Source of the DNA: Gemmataceae bacterium
GTDB taxonomy: Bacteria > Planctomycetota > Planctomycetia > Gemmatales > Gemmataceae
DNA: 41,671 nucleotides
Assembly: GCA_022614915.1 (NCBI GenBank)
Contig: JAKEHV010000074.1
Coordinates: forward strand, 1 to 41,671
Direction: 5' to 3'
Shown here: positions 1 to 7,388 of the stretch, in pieces
Numbering within the stretch: the first letter of the stretch is position 1
How the letters are laid out: each line of letters opens with the position of its first letter
Translations under genes and position numbers: made by a program
The notes under the pieces: generated by a model
Database searches by the model: none
What the model saw: the letters and a program-made list of their open reading frames with translations, nothing else
What the model was told of the DNA's origin: nothing

Positions 1-534
1 CGTGTCGGTAAAGACATTCTTGTGCCGCACCAGATGATCGAGGAACGCGAGCTGCGCCCGCCAATCGTCGCCGAAGCTGCTAAGGTGCGGAATGATGAAC
101 GACACATCCGGGTACTCGGTCGCGAACAATTCGATGGGCGCTGTTTCGCCCATTACGTCGTACAGGATCGGCAGGCGATAGGCGCTGGCGGCGACGCAGA
201 TCTCACGCGTGATCCGGCCGTCGTAACGGTGCACCTTGATGCCGCGAAAGCCGTATTGCTCGACGGCGACTTTGACCATGCGAAAGATCCGGCCGCGATC
301 ACGCTCCGGATGGAGAAACGCGAAACCGAGAAAGCGCTCAGGCCGTCCGGCGACGATGCGGGCGACTTCGCGGTTGGCCACCGCGTAGTCGGAGTGGAAG
401 GCGGCGAACAGCACCGTGGCGTCGATGCCGGCGGCGTCGGCCTGCTCGAGGTATTTCTCCAACGGCGCGGCCGTATCCCACGGGCCCGTCAGGCCATCTC
501 CTTTGCCCGCATGGCAATGGCAATCGATGATCAT
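1..534 (-). CDS. Amidohydrolase-related (TIM-barrel) protein, C-terminus cut by window edge
   Basis: This frame is open for 178 codons from an ATG at 534 to the window edge, so the C-terminus is missing. The product starts with MIIDCHCHAGKGDG, where the D-x-H-x-H pattern is the metal-binding signature at the start of amidohydrolase-2 barrels. Later segments fit the same fold: FRGIKVHRYDGR, and a strand with a conserved His in FIIPHLSSFGDDW. The family includes decarboxylases and hydrolases of small carboxylated compounds, and the substrate cannot be read from the sequence. It lies 19 bases after the stop of the trypsin-like gene on the same strand, so co-transcription is likely. There is no clear Shine-Dalgarno before this ATG. 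Confidence 0.8.
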   Translation of the reverse strand, partial: MIIDCHCHAGKGDGLTGPWDTAAPLEKYLEQADAAGIDATVLFAAFHSDYAVANREVARIVAGRPERFLGFAFLHPERDRGRIFRMVKVAVEQYGFRGIKVHRYDGRITREICVAASAYRLPILYDVMGETAPIELFATEYPDVSFIIPHLSSFGDDWRAQLAFLDHLVRHKNVFTDT

Positions 535-553
535 GGGAAGGCTCGGAAGGGAA

Positions 554-1651
554 TCAGAACGGTGTCACCAGCCGGTTCCAGGTTTGCGGTCCGACGATGC
601 CGTCGATCAACAGGCCGAACGCTTTTTGGAAGGCGCGGGTGGCGGCCAGGGTTTTGGGGCCGAAAATGCCGTCCACGACGAGCGGAGCGGGAACCACACC
701 GGGCGTGATCGCGATCCAGATGTTAAGGCGATATTGCAGCTCGCGCACCGCGACGCCCGTGGAGCCATGACGCACGGTGGGGCGTCCTGCGGAACCCGGG
801 GGAGCGGCGCCCGGCGGATAGAAGGAGTGAGCGCGGACGAATTCGAGCACGGGCCCCCGGATAAACACGCCGCGATTGGCCTTGTCGGAAAACTCGTCGG
901 AGTCGCCGGAGATGTGCACGGCCACCAGAGTACGGCCGCCCATGTTCGCGGGCAGCTCGCGCCACACGGGGCTGCCGCTCATACCGCCGGCAGTGTCATT
1001 CACATATTCGAGGATTCCTTGGGAAGTGACCCGCAGGGCTTGATTGATGTCGATGTACTGCACGGTGGCGGTCAAATCGACGCCTGGCACGAAACAGGGA
1101 TCCCTGCGGCCGCCCAGGTGTGTGGCCGCCGGCAAGTCGCCGGGATAACCCGCGATACGCACTTCCGTGGGAGTCGGGATGCTGCCGGTTTGCAGCACGC
1201 TGGCGCCCACGGCGTCGCCGGGCCAGCGGAAATTGTCGAAGGTCCACCAGCCGCAGCGCATACCAATGGGATCACGCAGAATGATGACGCCGTAGTCCGT
1301 GGGGCCGGTGGCAATGAAGCCGCGCGCGATGACCAAGGCCGCGGCGCGCGTGTCGCCGAAGGGGGGCGGCTGATGGGCTTTGCGGCCTGGAATAACGCGC
1401 AGAGTGGCGGCGGCCATTCCTTCCAAGCAGTGGCCCGCGGTCAGCACGGTGCGCGGCCCAATCAACGTGCCACTGCACATCGGAAACGGCTGCCCCGGCA
1501 CGCTGACGTCTTCCAGGTTGCAGATAAACCGGAATGGAAACGCCTTGGTGTCGGGGACGCAGACGCGCGTGTCGACCGGTGGGATGACTTCCAGTTGGTA
1601 AGGATCAGACTCCAGGGCGGGGAAAGTCATTTCTTGATAGATGTCGCGCAT
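554..1651 (-). CDS. Trypsin-like serine protease with C-terminal peptidoglycan-binding domain
   Basis: The 365-residue product carries a chymotrypsin-fold triad: His74 in TAGHC, Asp119 in PTDYGVIIL, and Ser226 in GGMSGSPV. The last 65 residues or so (about 298-363) form a PG_binding_1-type repeat with VDGIFGPKTLAATRAFQ and IDGIVGPQTW. The start at 1651 (MRDIYQEM) is preferred over the longer frame at 1693 because AGGAG lies 7 bases ahead of it. That site falls inside the 3' end of the PLP gene, giving a 25-base overlap and probable translational coupling. The N-terminus has no Sec signal or membrane helix. This is odd for an enzyme with a wall-binding domain, so export may use another route or a partner. 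The substrate is unknown; neighbouring proteins in the same gene string are candidates by context only. Confidence 0.87.
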   Translation of the reverse strand: MRDIYQEMTFPALESDPYQLEVIPPVDTRVCVPDTKAFPFRFICNLEDVSVPGQPFPMCSGTLIGPRTVLTAGHCLEGMAAATLRVIPGRKAHQPPPFGDTRAAALVIARGFIATGPTDYGVIILRDPIGMRCGWWTFDNFRWPGDAVGASVLQTGSIPTPTEVRIAGYPGDLPAATHLGGRRDPCFVPGVDLTATVQYIDINQALRVTSQGILEYVNDTAGGMSGSPVWRELPANMGGRTLVAVHISGDSDEFSDKANRGVFIRGPVLEFVRAHSFYPPGAAPPGSAGRPTVRHGSTGVAVRELQYRLNIWIAITPGVVPAPLVVDGIFGPKTLAATRAFQKAFGLLIDGIVGPQTWNRLVTPF

Positions 1652-2901
1652 TGCACATCTCCTATTGAGATTGGAATCAAGTAGTGTTGGCAAGCCATCG
1701 CAATGCTCTCAACGAGGCGATCAATGTCATTCGTTGAGTGTCGAGCCGTCAGCAGCACGGCCAGGTGCGGTTGTTGGACCCGGCAAGTGCCGCGTAAGAG
1801 CACCGTGCGCATGCCTCGCTGCAACAAATGCTCGTGCACTGCCAGGGCGGCCGGGCCGGGCGCTGTAAGAGTTTGCATGGGAAAGGTCCCGCCGATTGCA
1901 CCTAGCCCCAGCCTTCCAATCCCCAACTGAAAACGCCGCACCAAATGCCTTAAGTGGGAGCGCAGTGCGTCGCCTTTTTCCTGGTTCACGCGCAGAGCAT
2001 GCTCCGCGGCGCGTAGCGCGGCGACCGAGGGCGGACTGCAATGGACGCGGGTTTCACTGTGTTCGCGAAACCAATTCACGGTCGTGCGGCTGCCGGACAA
2101 GGCCGCCGCCGGCACGCCGAATCCCTTCGCAAGCGAGGCGACCAGGATGACTTCCGCGCCGCGGCCCTCGCTCGCGCGTCGGGCTAGTGTTGGTCCCTCG
2201 CTCGCGCGTCGGGCTCGTGTTGGTCCCTCGCTCGCGCGTCGGGCTCGTGTTGGTCCCTCGCTTACGCGTCGGGTTAGTGTTGGTCCCTCGCTCGCGCGTC
2301 GGGCTAGTGTTCCCTTGCTAGCGCTTCGGGCTCGTGTTAGTCCCTCGCTTGCGCGGCGGGCTAGGGTGCCGCCGCCGTCATGGCCCAGGACACCCAGCGC
2401 CTGCGTGTCGTCTAGGATTAGGCGGCCGCCCCAATGCTGCGCCAGCTCGAGCATTTCCAAAAGGGGCGCAGTTCGGCCGCAACCCGGGCAGACACCGTCG
2501 GCGACGATCAGCGGTTGACCAGCGGTGCGTCGCAGGACTCGCCGGAGGTCATCGGCATCGTAATGCCGAAAACCAACCAGGCGAGCCCCGCGTGTTGTGG
2601 CGCAGGCGGCGCCCCAGCGGGCGATAGCATAGGCGGCGCCGTCCAGAATGATCGCCGTGCGCCGCGACGCTAGCAGGGCGAACAAGTCCCAGAAAAGGTG
2701 CAAGGTGGAAGGGCCCAACACCGCCGCCCCGCACCGTTGCAAGGCGGCAAGCCGCTGGGCGACCACCGGCGCTCGAGGCGATTCCACAAGGGCTGCGGGC
2801 GCTCCGGTCGTTAACCCGGCCCAAGGAGCGAGCTCCCAGCTCGCGTGGCGCATACCGAGGTAATGCGCCCTGGTGAAGTCCAACACCGATGGCGTCTCCA
2901 T
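1627..2901 (-). CDS. PLP-dependent aminotransferase class I/II-like protein (BioF/KBL type) with inserted repeat tract
   Basis: The 424-residue product resembles the fold-type I alpha-oxoamine synthase group (8-amino-7-oxononanoate synthase, glycine C-acetyltransferase). LILDDTQALGVLG matches the strand holding the Asp that contacts the PLP ring. VASLAKGFGVPAAALSG contains the likely Schiff-base lysine. Between these two, where homologues have a short loop, sits a roughly 70-residue run of ARRASEG-type repeats that looks inserted. The ATG at 2901 shares one base with the stop of the upstream 608-aa gene (TGATG), so translation is probably coupled. The 3' end overlaps the protease start. The frame stays open through the repeat, but activity is uncertain. 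No other biotin gene is nearby, so a role in biotin synthesis is not supported. Confidence 0.75.
   Translation of the reverse strand: METPSVLDFTRAHYLGMRHASWELAPWAGLTTGAPAALVESPRAPVVAQRLAALQRCGAAVLGPSTLHLFWDLFALLASRRTAIILDGAAYAIARWGAACATTRGARLVGFRHYDADDLRRVLRRTAGQPLIVADGVCPGCGRTAPLLEMLELAQHWGGRLILDDTQALGVLGHDGGGTLARRASEGLTRARSASKGTLARRASEGPTLTRRVSEGPTRARRASEGPTRARRASEGPTLARRASEGRGAEVILVASLAKGFGVPAAALSGSRTTVNWFREHSETRVHCSPPSVAALRAAEHALRVNQEKGDALRSHLRHLVRRFQLGIGRLGLGAIGGTFPMQTLTAPGPAALAVHEHLLQRGMRTVLLRGTCRVQQPHLAVLLTARHSTNDIDRLVESIAMACQHYLIPISIGDVQCATSIKK
2165..2368 (-). repeat. Seven tandem 27-30 bp repeats inside the PLP gene
   Basis: Seven near-identical units of the form CCCTCGCTCGCGCGTCGGG plus CTAGTGTTGGT follow each other. 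They start at 2165, 2195, 2225, 2255, 2285, 2312 and 2342. Five units are 30 bases and two are 27, so the reading frame is kept and each unit adds roughly ARRASEGPTL on the minus strand. The same core sequence occurs between genes at 26866-26925 and 37754-37778. Confidence 0.95.
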
Positions 2902-4727
2902 CAACTGCCCGCGGTCTGCGCGGCCAGGCGTTTACGCAAGTGCACCGAGGGGGGGGCGGAATCGACCGGTTCAATGGTCAAATCAATACCCGACACCGCA
3001 CGATAGCCGTGGATGTAGCCCTGGATTTCCGGCCGCCAATAACGTGCCCAGTTGGCAGCGTGCACGGAATCGTGGATCGTGCTCCAGGCGCCGAACCGGG
3101 CCGAAAGCAGAATCTGCTCGCCGAACACACCCAGATCACGGAAGTGGGTCACCGGTGTATCGGACCAGCCCTGCAGTTTCTTCATGGTGTCCACGCGCTC
3201 CATCCATGGCTCGGGATAGGCCACCATGATCCGGCTCGTGAGGAATTCGCGCATCTCCGGGCGGGCCAGAAGCCATTCTTGCATCAGCATTTCCAGCCGC
3301 GCATTCCAAGGCAAATCGCCGTACTGGTTGTGATGTCCCTGCGTGAGCAACAAGTGCACTTCCTTCAGGCTGTTGAGAATCGGGAAACCGTCGGCGATCA
3401 CCATCGTGTCGTCGTCCTCCTTGAAGAAAACGGCGCACAAGTGCAGCAAGTTGTGGAAGGCCTCGATGAATTTGGAACGCGTATCGGCGCCGCGAACCGT
3501 GCCCACGGCTTTGCCGTCCAGCGCGAGGCCGTAATGATGGTCGTACTCATAGGCCCGGCGCAAGAGGGTGAGCCGATGCTGCTCGTCCTGGATGTAGCCC
3601 CAAAGGAGGTTGTTCAACGGCCGCAAGGGATCGAGCTCCAGGTGAGCGAGCGGATCGCGCTCGCCGGCGGCACGACGGTTCTGGAAGCGCAAGTTGATGG
3701 CGTTCAAGGATTGCACCAGCATGCCCTCCTCATGCCAGTAGGACCAGATCAATTCCAAAAAGCAAGGATGGGCCAGCTTGCTTTGCAGAATGCCGAAGCA
3801 GTTGTCCACCTGACGGCGCTCGTCGGCATCGAACGTGTCCGGCTTGATGGGCACATCCTTGAGTTTGGCGCGAATCAGAGCCAGGTATGGCAACGTGGGG
3901 ACGGCGCTCTTTCGCGCCCGATCCAACTCTTCCTTGGTGTCAAATGGAGGCACAACGGACGCGTCTTGGTAAACGACTTTCACGTACCGGGCCCAAAGTT
4001 CCTCTACCAAAGCCTGATTGGTGTCGCGGTTGAACCGGCGTGTTTCCTCCAGCTCATTGACGGAGCCGACAAAGCTGCGAGTGCGGAAGCGCGCTGCGTC
4101 AAGATCGTTCACGTCAATGTCGATGGCGACGCCGCAGCGATCCATGAGGAAGATCTCGGTCGCGACTTTAAGCAAGTTGTAAGCGTCCACGCCGGGAAAA
4201 GGGAGCCTGCTTTCGAAGCTCCGATTCTTCAGGAGCTTCGGCTCGCGCAGGTCGGTAGTGCAACACATCACGCCGTCGATGAACTCCATGTACGGGTTGA
4301 AGGCGATGGCGTTCGTGGTATTGCGTATGGCCACCCACAGGGCCAAGTCGGCAGTCATGGGGTTATCGTGGCGCTTCATGCTGATAGCCAGACTGTCGCC
4401 GGAAGCCAAAGGATGCGGCAGCACTTCGAACTTGGCCGCCCCCTGATAGAAACTCGTGGGGTTGGGCGGAGTGAAACCTGGAGTCTTGGGCACTGCTTGG
4501 ACCGCGATACCGTAGCCGGTTCCCGGAGGCACTCCTTTTGTGCTCATGTGGACCACGGGCCCCTCCTGTTGGTCCAGCGGGTCCGTCAGTCTCAGGGCGG
4601 ATGGTTTTAGGGTCCAAATGAATCGATAATTCTTGATGTCTTCCTTTGGGTCGTCCATTTTGGCTTCGAGGATAACCTCGCCGCCTTCGGCGACTTTTTC
4701 CGGGATGGTAATGATGTCGATGGCCAT
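2901..4727 (-). CDS. Uncharacterised 608-aa protein with beta-rich N-terminus and helical body
   Basis: I do not recognise a named family. The start at 4727 (MAIDIITIPEK) has a very strong AGGAGG site five bases upstream, so the longer open frame reaching 4982 is not used. Residues 1 to about 105 look beta-rich and Ig-like (GGEVILEAKMDD, YRFIWTLKPSALRL, YGIAVQAVPK). The remainder is mainly helical, rich in charged and aromatic residues, with several histidine pairs (YEYDHHYGL, TQGHHNQYGD, TIHDSVHAANWARYW). No signal peptide or membrane helix is visible. The gene lies 44 bases after the metallopeptidase and overlaps the PLP gene by one base, so it is an internal member of the string. A structural or substrate-binding role is possible but not shown. 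Confidence 0.75.
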   Translation of the reverse strand: MAIDIITIPEKVAEGGEVILEAKMDDPKEDIKNYRFIWTLKPSALRLTDPLDQQEGPVVHMSTKGVPPGTGYGIAVQAVPKTPGFTPPNPTSFYQGAAKFEVLPHPLASGDSLAISMKRHDNPMTADLALWVAIRNTTNAIAFNPYMEFIDGVMCCTTDLREPKLLKNRSFESRLPFPGVDAYNLLKVATEIFLMDRCGVAIDIDVNDLDAARFRTRSFVGSVNELEETRRFNRDTNQALVEELWARYVKVVYQDASVVPPFDTKEELDRARKSAVPTLPYLALIRAKLKDVPIKPDTFDADERRQVDNCFGILQSKLAHPCFLELIWSYWHEEGMLVQSLNAINLRFQNRRAAGERDPLAHLELDPLRPLNNLLWGYIQDEQHRLTLLRRAYEYDHHYGLALDGKAVGTVRGADTRSKFIEAFHNLLHLCAVFFKEDDDTMVIADGFPILNSLKEVHLLLTQGHHNQYGDLPWNARLEMLMQEWLLARPEMREFLTSRIMVAYPEPWMERVDTMKKLQGWSDTPVTHFRDLGVFGEQILLSARFGAWSTIHDSVHAANWARYWRPEIQGYIHGYRAVSGIDLTIEPVDSAPPSVHLRKRLAAQTAGS

Positions 4728-4771
4728 GGAAACCTCCTTTGGGCATTGTGAACGAGTGGAGAATCGTAGCT

Positions 4772-6079
4772 TCATGCCGGCCGCGCTGTTCCCGCCGGCT
4801 GTTGCAACGCGCACTGGGCCGTCGTGTTCAAGCTGTTGAGCATCGCCCAGTGGGTGAGCAACTCGGCCAGCAGCTTGCTCTCTTCTTCCGGACCCAAATG
4901 TCCGTCGATTCTGGCTTGACCGATCACCGCGAAGGCCATGGACGGCGCCGCGGCGAACATCTGCCCAGGCAATGCCTTCCATTGCCGGTACAACGCAGTC
5001 AACCGTTCGGGGCTGCGCTGGGATTGGGTGAGCACTTCACCCAGGGACTTGCCGCGTAACAGCCGCGGCCGGTGGTTTACAAGCAGTGCCACGAAGGCGG
5101 GCATCGTGTTCTGCAAGAGGACCAGAATCTTGCTGCGCTCCGGGTCCAATTCCGCGGTGGGGTAAAACGCGTGCCACAAACGGGCCAGGCGGTCCCATTG
5201 CGCGTGCGGATACAGGCCGTTGCCCATGGCGCAACTCAGCACCACGCGAATCCATGCGAACGGATGCGGATCGTCGAGGCTGATCCGAAACACGAAAGCC
5301 CGCGGCAAGCTAACCACGCCGATGAGGCCCGTGGTGGCCGCCGCGCCGACGCGGCCGAGGGCCCAAAAGTCAGCGAGGATTTCCGAAATCCATCGTTCCC
5401 AAAGCGTCCAGGCCAGTTGCTCGGCGCCGCCTTTTTTTTGCAAGCCTTGCAAGACGGGCCGCAGCGAATTGATGAGATCGAGCAACGCCGCTCCCTGGTG
5501 CCCCACCTCATGCACCAGGCTGGAGGCGATGCCGGCGCCCACCATGCGCTCGCGGGGGACGCGGACGACGGCGACGGGGTTGTCGCCGCCGCCGGGCAGC
5601 CGCGTACGCGCCCGCCGAATGGCGGCGCCATGTCCGCGATCCAGGTAACAGATGACCGGCGGCATTTCGTAATAGCCTCCCGGCAGGGCCAAGGCATCGG
5701 CGGCCGCGACGTCGAGGCCCGAGAGCCAGACGCCGCTTTCATGTTCGCTGCGCTGGTTCAAGACATCGGCAAAGATGTCAAACTGCGCCAGGATGGCGTT
5801 GAAGCGCAAACGCAGAAAGGTAAAGCGTCGCTGCGCTTCCGCGGGCGCGGCATCCTTGCCGGCGCGGCTAGTCAACCAAGTCAGAAATTGCATCACCAGG
5901 CCCCGGAGTTCCCCGCGGCCCTGCGCCAGGAAGCGTTCGATGGCGGTCAGGGCCGACGGGGAAATTCCCGCCGCTGGAAGCATCGGCATCTGCAGCACGA
6001 AGGGCTTGACTCGTCCCAAACGCGTCAGCAATGCACGTGCTTCCGTCTCCAGGAATCGGGACACCATGCCAAACGGCAT
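4772..6079 (-). CDS. HEXXH zinc metallopeptidase-like protein of unknown family
   Basis: This 435-residue protein has HEVGH at residues 190-194, a zincin motif in which the two His bind zinc and Glu191 is the general base. About 40 residues on, ISEILADFWALG (231-242) offers Glu233 as third ligand, an arrangement typical of gluzincins. The N-terminal 100 residues are helical (RGELRGLVMQFLTWL), and PPVICYLDRGHGAAIRR precedes the catalytic helix. There is no signal peptide. ATG 6079 has GGAG nine bases upstream and lies only two bases after the stop of the two-unit repeat protein, so the genes are surely co-expressed. A natural hypothesis is that it processes one of the glycine-rich neighbours. 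Nothing in the sequence proves this. Confidence 0.8.
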   Translation of the reverse strand: MPFGMVSRFLETEARALLTRLGRVKPFVLQMPMLPAAGISPSALTAIERFLAQGRGELRGLVMQFLTWLTSRAGKDAAPAEAQRRFTFLRLRFNAILAQFDIFADVLNQRSEHESGVWLSGLDVAAADALALPGGYYEMPPVICYLDRGHGAAIRRARTRLPGGGDNPVAVVRVPRERMVGAGIASSLVHEVGHQGAALLDLINSLRPVLQGLQKKGGAEQLAWTLWERWISEILADFWALGRVGAAATTGLIGVVSLPRAFVFRISLDDPHPFAWIRVVLSCAMGNGLYPHAQWDRLARLWHAFYPTAELDPERSKILVLLQNTMPAFVALLVNHRPRLLRGKSLGEVLTQSQRSPERLTALYRQWKALPGQMFAAAPSMAFAVIGQARIDGHLGPEEESKLLAELLTHWAMLNSLNTTAQCALQQPAGTARPA

Positions 6080-6081
6080 TG

Positions 6082-7362
6082 CTAGACTCCAAGGAGAATG
6101 ATGCGTTTGCCGCGGCGGATCCAGCGCCCGCTATGACCTGGCCGGCCGGCTGCTGCCATGCCCGGACCCATGGCGGCGACGCCGGGGCGGACGGCCGTCG
6201 GCGCTGCGCCGACTTCACCGAGCAGACTCAAGAGACCGGGGGCGAATCTGCGCGCCGCCGCCGACAAAGCTGCCTTCGCCGCCGCGCGCGGATCGATATT
6301 GGGGGGCAAGCCAATGGCCGACTTCGCCGCGGAACCGGCCAAGCGCACAAAGCGCCGCGCCCAGTCGAACTCCTGATCCTCGGGCGTCTCGCCTTCCAGC
6401 GGCACTTCGAACAGATTGCTGGCAGCGGTCCCCAGGCTTGTCCCGAGCGCCGAGCCAATGCCGGGAATGAACGAGCCTAGCGCCCCACCCAGCGACGGCA
6501 ACCCCTGCTTGGCCACCCCTTTGAGCACGCCGCCCAGGCTGCGGCCGATCGGACTGCTCACGAATCCGCCGACCGCCCTGCCGACTCTGCTGAAAAGACT
6601 GCCCAGAAATTGATCCAGCTCGGCATCCTCGCTGACGGCCAAAAGCTCCGCAGCCAGGTCCGTCTCATCCTGCTGGCTGAGGGGGCTATCGACGGCGCTA
6701 ACTCCGCCGCCGAAGCCTGCTCCCGGCATTCCGCCTCGAATCGGCGGTCGGGCAGCAATGAAGCTCTGCAGCCACTTGAGCAGACCGGGCGCGTGCCTTC
6801 TGGCCGCTGCGGTCAACGCGGTCTTCGCCGCCGCACGCGGATCCATGTTGGCCGGCAAGCTGGCGGCCGTTTTCGCTGTTGCCCCCGCTAGCCGCACAAA
6901 GCGACGGGCCAGGTTGAATTCCTGATCCTCGGGCGTTTCGCCCTCCAGAGGCACCTCGAACAGATTGCTGGCCGCGCCCCCCAGCGCCGTGCCCAGCGCC
7001 GTGCCGACGCCCGGAATCGGAATGAACGAGCCGAGCGCCCCGCCGACCATGGGCAGTGCCTTCTTGGCGATGCCTTTGAGCGCGCCGCCGATGGCGCGGC
7101 CAATCGGGCTGCGCGCAATTTTTTTCACAAAGCCGCCGATTTTCTTGAAAACGTTGCCCAGGAACTGGTCCAGTTCGGCATCCTCGCTGACCGCCAACAG
7201 TTCGGAGGCGAGTTCAATCTCGTCGTTTTCGCTGATGGGGCTTTCGGCGTCCCCGACTTCGCCGAACATTCCTCCGTCGGCTTCGAAGTCGTACTGGAGC
7301 GTCTCCCCTTGGAAGTCGCCCTCGGTTTGTAGAGCGGCGCGCATGGGATCGAGGTCGTGCAT
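6082..7362 (-). CDS. Two-unit glycine-rich repeat protein (426 aa), unknown function
   Basis: The start at 7362 (MHDLDPMRAAL) is fixed by AAGGAG six bases upstream; a longer open frame running to 8289 is not the gene. The N-terminus is acidic. Two copies of one unit follow, at about residues 43-195 and 228-380. Each has an acidic helix with LLAVSEDAELDQFLG, a basic stretch around SPIGR, a glycine-zipper segment (GGALGSFIPIPGVGTALG in copy one), then SNLFEVPLEGETPEDQEF, ARRFVRLAG and RFAPGLL or RHAPGLL. The protein ends in SGRWIRRGKRIILLGV, similar to the end of the 261-aa neighbour. There is no Sec signal. The small-residue hydrophobic segments recall pore-forming or self-assembling peptides, which is inference only. 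I recall similar uncharacterised proteins in other bacteria. Confidence 0.83.
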   Translation of the reverse strand: MHDLDPMRAALQTEGDFQGETLQYDFEADGGMFGEVGDAESPISENDEIELASELLAVSEDAELDQFLGNVFKKIGGFVKKIARSPIGRAIGGALKGIAKKALPMVGGALGSFIPIPGVGTALGTALGGAASNLFEVPLEGETPEDQEFNLARRFVRLAGATAKTAASLPANMDPRAAAKTALTAAARRHAPGLLKWLQSFIAARPPIRGGMPGAGFGGGVSAVDSPLSQQDETDLAAELLAVSEDAELDQFLGSLFSRVGRAVGGFVSSPIGRSLGGVLKGVAKQGLPSLGGALGSFIPGIGSALGTSLGTAASNLFEVPLEGETPEDQEFDWARRFVRLAGSAAKSAIGLPPNIDPRAAAKAALSAAARRFAPGLLSLLGEVGAAPTAVRPGVAAMGPGMAAAGRPGHSGRWIRRGKRIILLGV

Positions 7363-7388
7363 GATGGTCTCCTTGGAGTACACAGGTT

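Noticed and set aside
416-1684. Long plus-strand frame of 422 codons
   Set aside because: It is the antisense shadow of the trypsin-like protease, whose catalytic motifs are on the minus strand.
2165-2368. Regular 30-bp repeats as a CRISPR array
   Set aside because: The units follow each other without spacers and are translated in frame within a PLP enzyme.
1627-2901. BioF-like PLP enzyme as part of biotin synthesis
   Set aside because: No other biotin genes are nearby and the gene is embedded in the protease string.
2889-4610. Long plus-strand frame of 573 codons
   Set aside because: It lies opposite the 608-aa gene, which has a strong AGGAGG and coupled neighbours. The plus frame shows no domain or ribosome site.
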